Assembly: GCA_015179045.1 (NCBI GenBank)
Contig: WHUZ01000017.1
Span: 248,001 to 312,000 of the forward strand
Length of the DNA: 64,000 nt
Reading direction: 5' to 3'
Origin: Kalaharituber pfeilii
Lineage: Eukaryota > Ascomycota > Pezizomycetes > Pezizales > Pezizaceae
The notes below the pieces were generated by a model. It was not told where the DNA came from and ran no database searches. It was given only the letters and a program-made list of their open reading frames with translations. Positions 23,301 through 34,951 of the stretch are shown piece by piece. Within the stretch, counting starts at the first letter, position 1; the number at the start of each line of letters is the position of its first letter. The translations under genes and the position numbers were made by a program.

Positions 23301-26300
23301 GAGCAATCGATTCGATTCACTTTGGCATGTTAGCTGCATCTTTCAAAGCGCACAATTCGAGGGGGTCGAGGCAAAGAGGGGCGCTTTTGCAGGCAATGTA
23401 GCGAAGTGAGCCTCCATTTGTGCGCGAATAGTATGACGGCGGGCGTCCACGTCGGTACCTTACTGCATCGCGGTATGTAAAAGCACCTTAATAGTAGGTA
23501 CATACATTTTGGAGGGAGTCCCAATCGAGAGAAGCGTCAGATTGAACCAAGTCCCGGATATGGATTGTAAGATAAACGATCACGATCTAAATATCAATCT
23601 GGTTCCATAACGTCAGTTCCTGCCTGATTTCGCGGGTGGCGCTTTTTCGCTCTAGAAACGAGCCGCAATGAGGTAACATCATGTTGTTTGAGTTGGTCAC
23701 TATCGGATGAAACAGAAAGTTAACGTAGACCTAAACGTGAAGACGGCAGGGCTACAACAACGCTGAGTGATTTTCTCAGCGGGGCGTGTGGTGACTTTGC
23801 ACCATCAGTATTCCTAACCAAGTACTCCCTACTTTGTTCCGTTGCCATGAGAACAAATGCTCGAGAGAGTAAGCAGGATTATCATGTCCAACATTTGCAA
23901 AATTGGTGCATATCACCGGTATCGTGACGCTGCCCTAGGGGTCCTATAGCTCGCAGCAAGCGAAGTCATCTGAATCGATTCGCTCTCAAATAGCGAAATT
24001 CCCTCTCCGCGGTACCCTCTCGCGCTGTATATCAACTACCTGGTTTATATCCAACTCTATATCTGTCTGGAATAAGCACAATGTTGATGCTAATTGGGCA
24101 TGCTGCTGCTGCTGCTTCCACCGCTGCTCTTACAGATATCACATTACTTGCTCATGCGGAGATGGGTTATGGTTCGGATGTGTGCCACTAATGCCGCGAG
24201 AGTGATATCCAGGGCACCGGAAAAGCCCAATGACATGTCGGTGCCAGGGCTTGACTATATCTGATAAATGACGTTACTTCTCCACAGTTGATCGGGTCTC
24301 CATTCTGGCTATGGACTCTGCGGGGAACAGCAGCGGGGGGTGCGAGGAAGGGGCCGGAGGCAGACCTATAGGTTGAGGAGAATAGCGATCAGTAGGGAGG
24401 TGAGGTAGGGGAGGGGGTATGCAGTGGGAGGGGGTGGATTCTGGCACCAGATACGTGGCTAGCTCGAACTTTAAAACAACGATACATGCAGCTCTACGAA
24501 TGAAGCTGTCATGATCTATGCGGCCGGATATCGCCTGGCCATCGCACGGGTATTCTCCTCGCAAAGTCTAGCGTCAGCAGCCAAAGAAACGCATGAAGAC
24601 GTCGACGTGGCTCGACTTAATATAATAGCAGGTTGGTATTGGTATATCGGGGTACGAATGCTTGCAAATTGTGTGAGTTGTTACTTCTCTCAGGTAAAGG
24701 GAATTTCCCGGCAAGAAAGCAGCATCTCATGTATGTACTCAGTCATGTGCATGAGCCTTTTTCTCTCAATTTTCGCTCTTTGAATCATTTATTTGTTTTT
24801 ATTTTTATTTTTATTTTCATTTTTTCCCATATTATTTTTTTTTTATTTTATTTTCTCCCTTGTGTCCTATGCTTGTTAGACCACTCACCTCATCAGCTCG
24901 CCGTGAAAGCCTAATCACACCCAAGAGTTTTCTTTTTTCCTACTTAATTTTTTGTTCCCTTTTCTACCCCCAGTGTTGAGATCTGGCCCGCTAGCGGTAG
25001 CCGTTGAACAACAGAGCTCATCGTCCTTGTTCGAAATCCATGTTCTGTGACTGAAGAAACTTTCTCCATTCTTCCCTTGATGCACCGTAAACTATCGATA
25101 TTAACATACGACCTGTTCACCAAAGCCTGGTAAGTGAGCCGAGAGCTGTAATGTTTATCTTGTAGTACATAGGTAAGATAAATGTCGAAATACACACAGA
25201 AGAAGAGATGAGGTTCCGTGGAGCCAGAGTCTATTAAACGTCCTGGGCGCTCAGATGAGGTTACCATCTCAAGCATGCTAAGGATTGAAGAGCTTTGTAA
25301 ACATACAAATATCTGATGCTATGGACGTAGCGATGGGTGCCCAATACGCCAATTACAAATACCTCATGACATGTTACATCTGTGCATCACCATCGCAGCC
25401 AAAATCGTAGCAAAGAGTAATAATTAATACGATGTGGAGCCTAGAGCATGTCCTTGGCCTAATGCGAATCCTGTTCTGGAACAGAGGATTGAACGATTAC
25501 TGTTACGGCACAAAACTCCCCCTTAAGCCACCCATTGACCAATAGAAAAAAGGGACATGAAACGCTTTCCGTTGCATCGGCTTAAGCAACATAGACCAGG
25601 TCGGACTCGATGTCAGCAAACTTGTTTCTTTTGTCGGGTGATTATCGACCAATTGCGAGTATAACTGTAGCTAACACTAGCATGTTCACTGCATTAGATT
25701 GTGTTGGTGTACTCCACTGTTTCATTCGATGAATTTAGTAAATTGCCCAGGTGACGTGACATGTGATCCTGGAACGTTCAACGGAGCTCACCCTTTCTTA
25801 GTGAATTCACCTCTCAAGCAGATGGATCGATGTTTGGATTCCTACCTATTTCCATAAAGTGAAACAACAGTATATCTGTTAGCCGCCTTACCATCATCAG
25901 AATGTGGACAGGTGATATGTTCTGTACATTAAGCATATATATATTTCTGTCAATGATACTAATGCCGCGATTTCCTGTGCTCGTACGATCCATTATTGCC
26001 TCCTGCAGATTATTATCCGTGTTCCTCATCCGCCTCTTCAGGGCATGCCCTCAATGTCTCTAATCCTCGAGGTCACAGTTGCATTGGTGTTATTACTGAA
26101 CCGTCATGACTTGCTTTAACTCTGGCCAACCGGAAACTACAATTTTCACCGCGTAATTCGTATTTATGTGCTCGAATCATGGTCACTGACGTGTTGTAAG
26201 CCTCTCTGCAGATTTCGGAGGTGTGCATAGGTCTGAAATCCAAGGCCGAGACATCCGTGAGTATAAAAGCAAGTTTTAAGGCAGAAAAAAGGAATGAGTT

Positions 26301-29300
26301 TGGTGATGCGTATGAGGCAAACCAACCGTCAATAATTCAACTCGCCGGTTATTCAAAATGGAGCTTTCATGAATTGAGTCAAGCAATGTTTGTATGCGCT
26401 CTGCAAAAGTAAGGTGTAAATAAATCATTGCTAGCAGAAAAGTCCGTGCTATACAGTTCGTTGATGCCATGACACACGTTGCACGTTTGATTTCTGCCGT
26501 ATTAATTTCCTGGAGCCTTATCGTTCAGAGACCCAGCATCTAATAGCAGGCCTCAGTTTGAGCAATCTAACACGCTGGAGCCGTAGGAAAAGCAAGTTAT
26601 GTGGAGTAGGGCATTCTGCTTAGTATGTAGTCTTGTTCCCAGTCGTAGATAGAGGATTTCCAGTCCCAAAAGGATGTAGTGCCACGACCTTGCACGAATG
26701 AACATTTTGATGCAGTCGAGGTTAAGCATTAGTTGAACTATGAGCTGGTTGTAACTGATTTGAGGCTACCCCACCACACTGCGGCCCTAACCTTTTTTGA
26801 AATGTAATGCTGTTTGACTGACAACTGAAATATCTCAATGTGAGAACAATTTCCTTAAAGCTGTCGCCTTTCTTAAGTTCGTCAAAACATATCCCGCGGA
26901 TTGACATTTTGCTACCTGCAATACAAAGTCTGCATGAAAGTAAATCAAGACAGCGGTTGCCACATAACTGACCTCCTGTAGAGATAGTTACTTACCATGC
27001 TAATTGGCTTGGTTCCAGGCAAAGCGACGTCGAGACCACATTGCAGTGTAGTACAGGTCGGTGATATGAGGTAACGTTCGTCTGAAGTTATCTTTCGATT
27101 GTTCAGACCTTCAAAGCATTATGTTTCTCGATGCTAGTCGCAACGGTATAGTGTAGGAATAGCTAGAAGGTACCAGCCACAGATGTGGTCTTCGATATGT
27201 GCCCATCCGTCAGATTGAAACGCCAGCATTGACATTCGCTTCTCCTGTTTTCGTGCACTGATGACGACCGGCTGAAACAAATCTCCTTGGTAGTCGCACA
27301 GACAAGCCATCCAAGTACCACAGCCCTTTCACACAAGCCCGTCAACGCAATAGCATTGGCCCGCGCCACGTACCGGAAGATCAAACAAGTATGCACAAGG
27401 GGACTGAACAAGTGGGTTAGAAGCCTGGTTCAAATTGAAATTTGAGACATGCTGCATTTTGCGGGGTACATCACTTAAGGGTCGCATATCGCGTATGTGC
27501 TGTCAGACTGACTGCTCTTCTACCGAGTCGAACATGATTAAATACTGATATCAATTGGACCTACGTACAAGTAATTAAATGATCAAGCTGTCGATCGTGC
27601 TAAAGAAACTGTTTGTGTTGCCCATGACTTTGATTGCCCAGAAGCCTAATGCTGGAGTAGAAGAGCGCAGATCGTGAAACTAACATGCTGATGCCACGGA
27701 CAATCTAGAAAACTAATTCTTTCTAGAAACCTAAGAGGTCAACTTATTTTATGGTGAAAGAGAAATCCTCAACGGCGGGGGCTTCGAACTTCGCCTCTTT
27801 TTACCATTTGCGTCATGTAAGAAACCAACCGGGCCAAAAGGATATGCCAAGTAGTCTCATAACCAGATGCCTCAGTAATTGAGCGCTTTCGCGCAAACCG
27901 ATCGCGAAAACTTTCATTCTAGTTGATGTCAAGTTTGCTCAGTTCGTGATTCAAACTGACGCATTATTCTGGTACAACGGCCTACGAATATCGGACTAAA
28001 TGTTGGTCCAAATGTTAGTGTCGGTGGGTCTCGGCAATGAGAGAGGCTGTGCGCAGTTCATTGGCTGCCAGCGCTAGCTGACTGAAGCTTATCTCCGCTT
28101 CATTTCGCTCCTTTCTTATCAACTCATATCATAAGCACATCGCGTTGCAACTAATAAAATTTTTTCTTTCCTCTTGAGGCTCCACTTCGTGATGCTTTAT
28201 TTGGTCTACACGATCTTCATCAACTGAAGCTAAGATGTGCAAAAAAATAAAAACAAAGTCAAGGGTTTGGAGCAAGGTTAGGAGATGTGGGTCCAAACAA
28301 AAACAGAAATTCATTTCTAAAAGCCCTTCTTGCACATCGTACGTAAGCCGCCATATATAAGCGTGGGGTTCGGTGTGAGGCTTTAGTTATGGTAAATAAT
28401 AGCTGTTTTTATAGTCTTCCATTGCATGAGCCTCAACAAAACTCTCAGTATCTCAGTGCTGCAACATCCATCCCACGTGCATTGAGGATTATGTACTCAT
28501 CCTGCAATTCCAAGATCGTACTGTAGCCTCTGAGAGTAAATTCTCAGGAGTTTTTGGATCGAAGCCTGACAAAAGCGAAATCATCAAATATAGTACTGTA
28601 CACTCAGTTGTTGGTTTTGCTTTCTCCTAAGCATGATAAGCAGTCAGCACATCCCCAATTTCCTTCCCATGAGGCATCAACCGCAATCCAAATTCGCAAT
28701 AGCGAATCTACTAGGGTGTATCTCTTCCGGAGGAAGCGAAGGGGCGGACCGTATGCCCTGGCAGGTATGATACGCACTGTGGTACCTTAGACCTTTCCTG
28801 GATTGATCAGCATTGCTTCCTGCTTCCGACCTTGGTCAGGGAGCTGTGATAGGAAAGGATAGCCCAGAGCCCACCGACTGGTTTGTTTCTTGTTGACAGC
28901 CGTTGTTGTGTCGATCATGCGAGTGGCGACTCTTAATTGAGAAGAGAAAAAAAAAAATATGAGCCGACCTAAGCTGTTCTCGACTCAATCTTTTCTTCTA
29001 TTTCACATGAAGCGAAATTAATCAGGGATAGCTAAGGAAAAGAAGTAAAACAACATAAGAATAAAATATTAAAATGAAAAATAAGCGAACGGACTCACAA
29101 AATCTGACCCTGACAGAGCTTCAGGAAAATGTAGGTTTCTTTTGAGTGTACGATGCACTGTCTATAAATCTGTATCGTAGCCATAGGTACCTACAGCGTA
29201 CAGCTCATCATCAGCTCATCAGCCATCACCATATAGATGTTTATTGAATAGACTGCATTTTACGTAAGTCTGCCTGCATCTGAAGCAAGGAAATCACGCA

Positions 29301-29609
29301 AACGAAGCCATTGTGAAGGAGAAAAAAAAATAGAGGGATGAAAAGAACGCCACCGACGCAGCATCACGCATGCCGGTCTATTCTTCTCTTTACGCCTCTG
29401 CGCAGCTAAAAGAGCAGCAGTTTCAATGTAACTAAAGCTATCAAATTGTTACAGTGCTCTTTAGTAATGCTGCTGAACAATATATGGTACATGCTCATAT
29501 ACATGCCTAGCCTCGTACCAAATATGGCCAACTGGCTAGCCAAGTGAGCTGGCTTTGAATACTGTAAACAACTCGAAACGTGCCCTGATATTGCTGAAAT
29601 AAATTACAC

Positions 29610-29639
29610 TAGTTGGGGGCGAAGCGCCCAACTACCTAG
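29610..29639. repeat. GC-rich hairpin followed by CTAG, possible Helitron-type end
   Basis: TAGTTGGG (29610-29617) pairs with CCCAACTA (29627-29634) around a GC-rich loop, and CTAG follows at 29636-29639. Helitrons end with a short hairpin a few bases before CTRR, which this resembles. The base after CTAG is A, not the usual T, and no matching 5' end was found, so the assignment is tentative. Confidence 0.35.
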
Positions 29640-31242
29640 ATGCTACAACACATGGCCATTGAAAAAAGCAGGAGATCATGCGCTTGGATCGACGCCACCC
29701 CGAGCGAAGGCAGGCTTTTGCGTGTGCGGTTAGCTAATCGCAAGCATCTACTGAATAAAAAAGGTTCGGTGATTTTTCAAATTCTCGTTTCTTATTTTTT
29801 TCAAGGGAGTGAGTTCAAAAGCGGCATTCACGATCTCCCAACAACGACTTGCTAGTTCGATAGCTAACTCAGTCTCATCCCTTGCTATTAACATTAATTG
29901 GAACATCAAAATGTATTATTAAGTCAAGTGCTCAGCTCCGTAGCTCTTGAGTCCCAACTAGGTACTCTATGTACAAACCGTCCCCAATATATGCACTATC
30001 AATTAGTTTATATTAACATAAGCAAGTGTTTTGCAATGCCAAGGGTATGAGGACAAGGTACACGGGAACCTTAAAATGATCGCTAGGGTCTTATGCCTGG
30101 GTAAGCTCCAAAATAAGTTTAGCCTCTTTTAGCCTACTCTATCTGCTTTAACACCCAACGAAAATGTGCCAAACAACTAGAATGTTTCATGCTTATATGC
30201 ACGGGTAGCTTAGAGGGATACATACACATGTTCATGTGCCTCCCTCAGTATATATGATACTGAAACTCGTGCTCCACAATGGGGTAGAAGTGGCTGTTCA
30301 TGATGCGACGCTGAAAAACGATATTTACTGGAAATAACAGCATTTTGAATGGGAATGCAGACATTCCCCAACACAGTGTATTGGCTTGATTGCATCAAAG
30401 TATGCTGATGAACCCTACAAAGTAGACAGCAAGGCACGAGGAATATTAAAACATGCTTGCATACCGGATCCCCTTAAGCTATTGCATGTTACATACTTCC
30501 GCAGAACACGATTTCGTTTCTTACTGTGAAGTACTGGCTTTATGCAATGTGTAATAATCCAATCAGGGTCCGAGTGGATACCTACGTTACTGATATATTT
30601 AGTACATTGCTATATATGTAAGACGTTGCAAAATATAAATATCAATATCTCATTAACAAGAACTATCGAGCTTCTGAGTGGCTGTAGATGAGACGTTAGA
30701 GAAGAGGTAACTAGCAGATGAGGCGACCCCGATGTGAGTCTGCGAAGATATATCTATGTACATGCTCTACTAGGTGCAGTAAGGTGAGAATGTGCGTTGA
30801 TGTCAGTGAGTTGTTTGGCCATCAAAATTATTGGTTGCGAGAATAACAGAGAAAATATCTCAACCAATGCGCAAGAGGCATGCAGTCATTGCAGCCCACA
30901 GGGCTGTACGAAGGATAAGTGCGATCAATATATAATATTGCGTAGCTCTTTTTATTGTGCACTGTCCTCGCATGTTCTTCTTTAGAGTTGAGTATATGGC
31001 ACGCTTTGTAGTTTGAGAAGGGGAATTCCACTTTGTGCTCCATACTAAATATCAATCCTTTGTATGATATACCAAGTTTGAAGCACGAAAGGATGAATTT
31101 TTATACTGTATGTCACCCATTTCACCCATTCTTTTTTAGTATGTTTCAAGACTGAAGAGAAGGAACGACAAGATGGAGTGTAAAGGTACATTTATAAAAT
31201 CAGGGTAAGCAGATATGCAGTTGAAAGTACACACAGGATGGC

Positions 31243-31262
31243 GGGGGGGGGGGGGGGGGGGG
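31243..31262. repeat. Poly(G)20 tract
   Basis: Twenty consecutive G residues on the plus strand in otherwise AT-rich unique DNA. It can form a G-quadruplex and is a likely place for length errors in sequencing or assembly. Confidence 0.9.
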
Positions 31263-33396
31263 TGGAATCATAGGTGCTGTGGCCGTCACAATATTGATAA
31301 ATTCATCACTAAACGATATAGTTTTCTGACTACTTAGTAAATTATCACCTCTAATCATCTGCTTTGCCATCTATAAACATCTTGTATTTAAACGCTCTCC
31401 TACTTCTGTATAATCAGGTTGGAGTTGCTTCTGACGGTCTCAGCAATGTTCACCTGCCGTACTATATTGACGGACTGCTGGGAGGTGACCAGGGTCTTAT
31501 CAGTTGTTCATTTCTCGTATAATGTTGCATGAAACGGTAGTTCCCTCCAATTGGAACATGTAATACTGATTCTTTAGAGATTGAGGCCCTGCATACAATT
31601 ACATACTCGTAGATAATTCGCCTTAGGAAGGCTCGGAGTAGCTAGCAAGACATAGGAAACCGGAGAAAAACGGATAGGGCCGTAAACATTCGCCAAGTGA
31701 TATTTCACTGCCCGCCGAGGGCATTGCTAAATGGCCGTTTACAATTTTCAATCCCCCAGTAGCATGGATGCTTGTCCTTTCTTAGACCTATATTAGCACA
31801 CCACCTTTGGGAAGCCTAATAGGTGCAATTGAGAAGATAAACAATCCCTTCAGAGATGAATGAAGTACAATAGAACCTATGTAATGATTGAAATTTCTGA
31901 AAAGTCTTAACTGAAGATATTCCTAGAATACGGACTTCAGCGTCCACGCATGTATAGGCCTTCCTGCGCAAAAGAAGAGATTGTGACGACGCAACCATGA
32001 CAAGATTGTTCCGCAGTATGGTGGCGCCTGTACTGGTTTCAGACTTGTTATCGGACGAACCTGGTTTCTAAGCGAGAATTCAAGGCTGAGTTTCTGCTCA
32101 ATATTTGGCCACATCTTGATCACATTCAGCTAATGGGCAAGCGAGTTCTATCAAGTCCGTTTTTGACCTTTGATGCATTACCTGATCACCATATAGAATG
32201 GGACGACAAGCAGAGAAAGTATGCTTCAAGTCTGTATTGCTATGGTAACAAAATTTAAAACATTATGCTATATTGTGACTGTACAAAACTTCCTTAAGAC
32301 GCGTTTGCGGTCCAGAAGTTGATGTCAAAGGTTCATTGAGGCATTATGATGTGGTACTTGAGACGTTAGCATCGGTATAAGATAGTAACTAACAATTCGA
32401 GCTTGTTTTGCTCATTCACGATTGCCTGTAATGTCACCTAGCGGTGTAGAATTGTCAGAAATAAAGTTTCAAATACTGTGACATATGCTGCTTCTCATCG
32501 CTTGCAATTCCTCAGCTCGAATCCATTAACTGATTCCCCAGAATATGGGCAACAGTGTTTCGTTGCCTATCTATACCTCTCCTGACTCCACCGAATAATA
32601 GTCACTAGATGTGAGACATAGATAGGAGACCATTTGCGGCGCATAATTGAACCAGTGATAGGGCCGTTGCAGACCGGCCAGCTTCGAACGCATCGACTAC
32701 CTGCATGCAGAAGGCCATGCAAGTGAGCTACATTCCCATGCGTTCTAACCCTCGTAGAGGCTAAGCCATCTTCAGGCATTCCCAGCACGCAATGATGATC
32801 TGAGCCAAGCTGATTATTTTTGTCCTTTGCATGGGAAGGGGGAGTAATGCCTAAGTACTAGAACAAGCGAATGTCTTGTCACTGGGGAGACTGGAATATC
32901 TTGATGCGCTATCAATTGCCATCGTATTCCACCGCTTTTATTAGGCCCCTGTTTACCGTGAATGTTACTAGCCCCACCAATTTTGGGGGGGGGCAGATGT
33001 GTAACCCGAATGACGAGAAACGGGGCTAGAAGTTTTTCATTGGTATTGATACCGGAATAAGAAGGCAAAGCCAAACGACAAACGGGGGGCATATTTGTTA
33101 TCTATGAAATTTTGGTGCCTTCGGCTGGGGCCAATTTGGCGGGAAAGGCTTTTCCATTTAGCTAAATTTTGCTGGGTGAAGTCTTCTGTGTAAAGGGCCT
33201 AATCTAAACTTTTGAGCTAGCATAGGCTTCCATGAAAAGTCCGTTCGTTCTAAGGGAGGGTCACCGTGGGGTTATGTACCACTATTTTTCCCTAGTCTCA
33301 GTGGCTTTTCACCCTCAATGCCTCTCGCTGTCTGCACAAAGAGGTTATTTCCTACTTATAGAGCACATCCTTCCTTTTCTTTATCTCGGTGGCCAA

Positions 33397-33420
33397 TTTT
33401 TTTTTTTTTTTTTTTTTTTT
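33397..33420. repeat. Poly(T)24 tract at the edge of the GC-rich region
   Basis: Twenty-four T residues mark the change from AT-rich desert to the GC-rich block upstream of the CBM21 gene. Confidence 0.85.
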
Positions 33421-33965
33421 CTTTTCCCGCGCATCAGCTCTTCTTGCTTGCCTTGGACGCGGAGTGCTGCCCACCTACTGGACTGGAGTGCTAAGCTCAG
33501 TTGGGTTGGGGCACTTCATTATTCCGCGTTCGGGGGGGCTTGGGGGGGCAGCACTAGGCACAACCGCGCTCCCGTTCCTTGCAAGAGGTGTGCGAGGTGG
33601 GCATATCTGCGTGCTTGAGGGATGCTGTGCTGGAGTGGGTGTGGGAGGCTGTCGGTGTGAGGGGGCGGAGGGCTGCTGTGTGTGGGTGAATGCTGCGTGC
33701 GTGTTCTGTACTGTACCTTGCAAAGAACCTGGCCAGTTGCCGCTCTAAACGTTGGGAGCGACGGCGTGCAGGACCCCTGCCATGAGGAAAATGTGCGTCA
33801 GGCCTGTGCTTGATCTTCCATGGCCCCCTTCTCAGCACGCTGTGGGAGGGGGGGAGAGGGGGGGGTGGATGTGCAGGTTTAGCAGGACGGGCGGGCCCTG
33901 GGAGGGGGGTGCCGGGGGGGGGAAGCTGCAGTGCTGGTGCTGGTGGTGGTGCTGGCGCTGCTGCT

Positions 33966-34011
33966 CCCTGCCCTGCCCTGCCCTGCCCTGCCCTCCCTGC
34001 CCTGCCCTGCT
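33966..34011. repeat. CCCTG pentanucleotide repeat
   Basis: About nine near-perfect CCCTG units in tandem inside the GC-rich block. Confidence 0.85.
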
Positions 34012-34496
34012 GTGGGTTGGCTTCTGGAGAGCTGCCTGGTACGCTGGGGCGGTCTGCGTCGCTGAGCACGCTATACCTGCCTCGCCTCAGTCGGGCAATT
34101 TTTTTTCTTGCCGCTGCCCTCCCAGCGGACTGCGCTATCGGCCGCTGCGGCGAGCACCTCGACTGCCACTGTTAGTACTTACATCTTGCCCATCCGCCCT
34201 CGCCCGTCAAGAACTCGACCCAACCCTCCTTGCCCCCCCCCCTCCTCCTCGCTCTGCGAACAAGAGGCTTCCGCTCGCCTACCCCCCATATATCCTCCCA
34301 GGGTCTACTGCGGTGCCCGCCCACTGCATTATCCCGCGAGTGGTTTCTTCTCGACTTACAATCAACCCCCCTCCCCCCCCTCCCCCCCCCACACACACAC
34401 ACAAGACCACGCATCGCAGGCAGTAGCCAGCAAGCAGCTCAAAAACCCTCTCGACTCCTGCACAAGACGGTTCACTCTCGAGAGCTTTGATCCGTT

Positions 34497-34514
34497 CCCC
34501 CCCCCCCCCCCCCC
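34497..34514. repeat. Poly(C)18 tract
   Basis: Eighteen C residues about 100 bp upstream of the candidate TATA box. The minus strand carries the matching G run. Confidence 0.85.
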
Positions 34515-34608
34515 AGTGAGTGCATTGAGACAGAACGAAGATACAGGACCGCCCTTGGCCGTAGCACGCCCCGGGCTTTCTGTTTCTCCCTCTCCTCGAC
34601 TTCTCTAT

Positions 34609-34616
34609 TATAAAAG
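34609..34616 (+). promoter_or_regulatory. Candidate TATA box of the CBM21 gene
   Basis: TATAAAAG lies 336 bp upstream of the start codon at 34952. If used, the leader would contain a 76-codon upstream frame (34616-34846). A possible leader intron with donor GTAAGC at 34668 and an acceptor near 34848 would remove most of that frame. Confidence 0.4.
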
Positions 34617-34951
34617 TGTACGGCCTCTTGTCTAGGACAAAGGGGCATCACTTCGTCCACTCCATTGGTAAGCCGCTCGAATTGCGAGGCTGCCTCATAG
34701 CTGCTCTGAATCATTGGGCTGACGTTAGTGCTAATTGGAGCGTGAGTGACCAGTTGATAGTGAGCTTAATATTTGTTAATATTTCCTGGTTTACGACTTC
34801 CTTCTTCTTTTTTTCTTTTTTTGCTCTTGCTTTTATGACCCATTGAAGCCTCGACATCTCGACGATTCTTTGGCTCTCAATTTCACATATATCAGTTCAT
34901 CGAACTCATCTTTCAACATCAGCTCCAGCTACTAGCTTCATATCGCCAGAA

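Larger units (their letters stand above)
7331..33430. other. Gene desert of about 26 kb
   Basis: No open frame here exceeds about 185 residues, and none of the longer ones shows a recognisable motif, a believable codon pattern or a splice-linked continuation. The longest, around 10401-10958 plus and 9543-9923 minus, look like chance frames, the first over a pyrimidine-rich tract. The region contains microsatellites, homopolymers, a TA-flanked inverted-repeat element (17002-17091) and a few palindromes, listed separately. Fragmentary protein-like stretches, such as minus strand 10023-10402, may be old transposon debris but I cannot name them. Confidence 0.55.
33430..34600. promoter_or_regulatory. 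GC-rich, G-tract and C-run block upstream of the CBM21 gene
   Basis: Composition changes sharply to GC-rich. Dense G tracts lie at about 33843-33932, a CCCTG pentanucleotide repeat at 33966-34011, C runs at about 34365-34390 and an 18-base C run at 34497-34514. Several long overlapping frames exist on both strands but are Pro/Gly/Ala/Cys-rich and without motifs, so I treat them as composition artefacts. Position suggests a promoter or distal 5' region for the gene starting at 34952. Confidence 0.5.

Noticed and set aside
27780..27825. Possible tRNA T arm (GGGGCTTCGAAC...)
   Set aside because: No matching acceptor, D or anticodon arm can be drawn around it.
33752..34426. 224-residue plus-strand frame and overlapping 171-residue minus-strand frame in the GC-rich block
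   Set aside because: Several overlapping frames exist on both strands, all Pro/Gly/Ala/Cys-rich with repeat-driven residues. They follow from GC-rich composition and repeats and show no domain.
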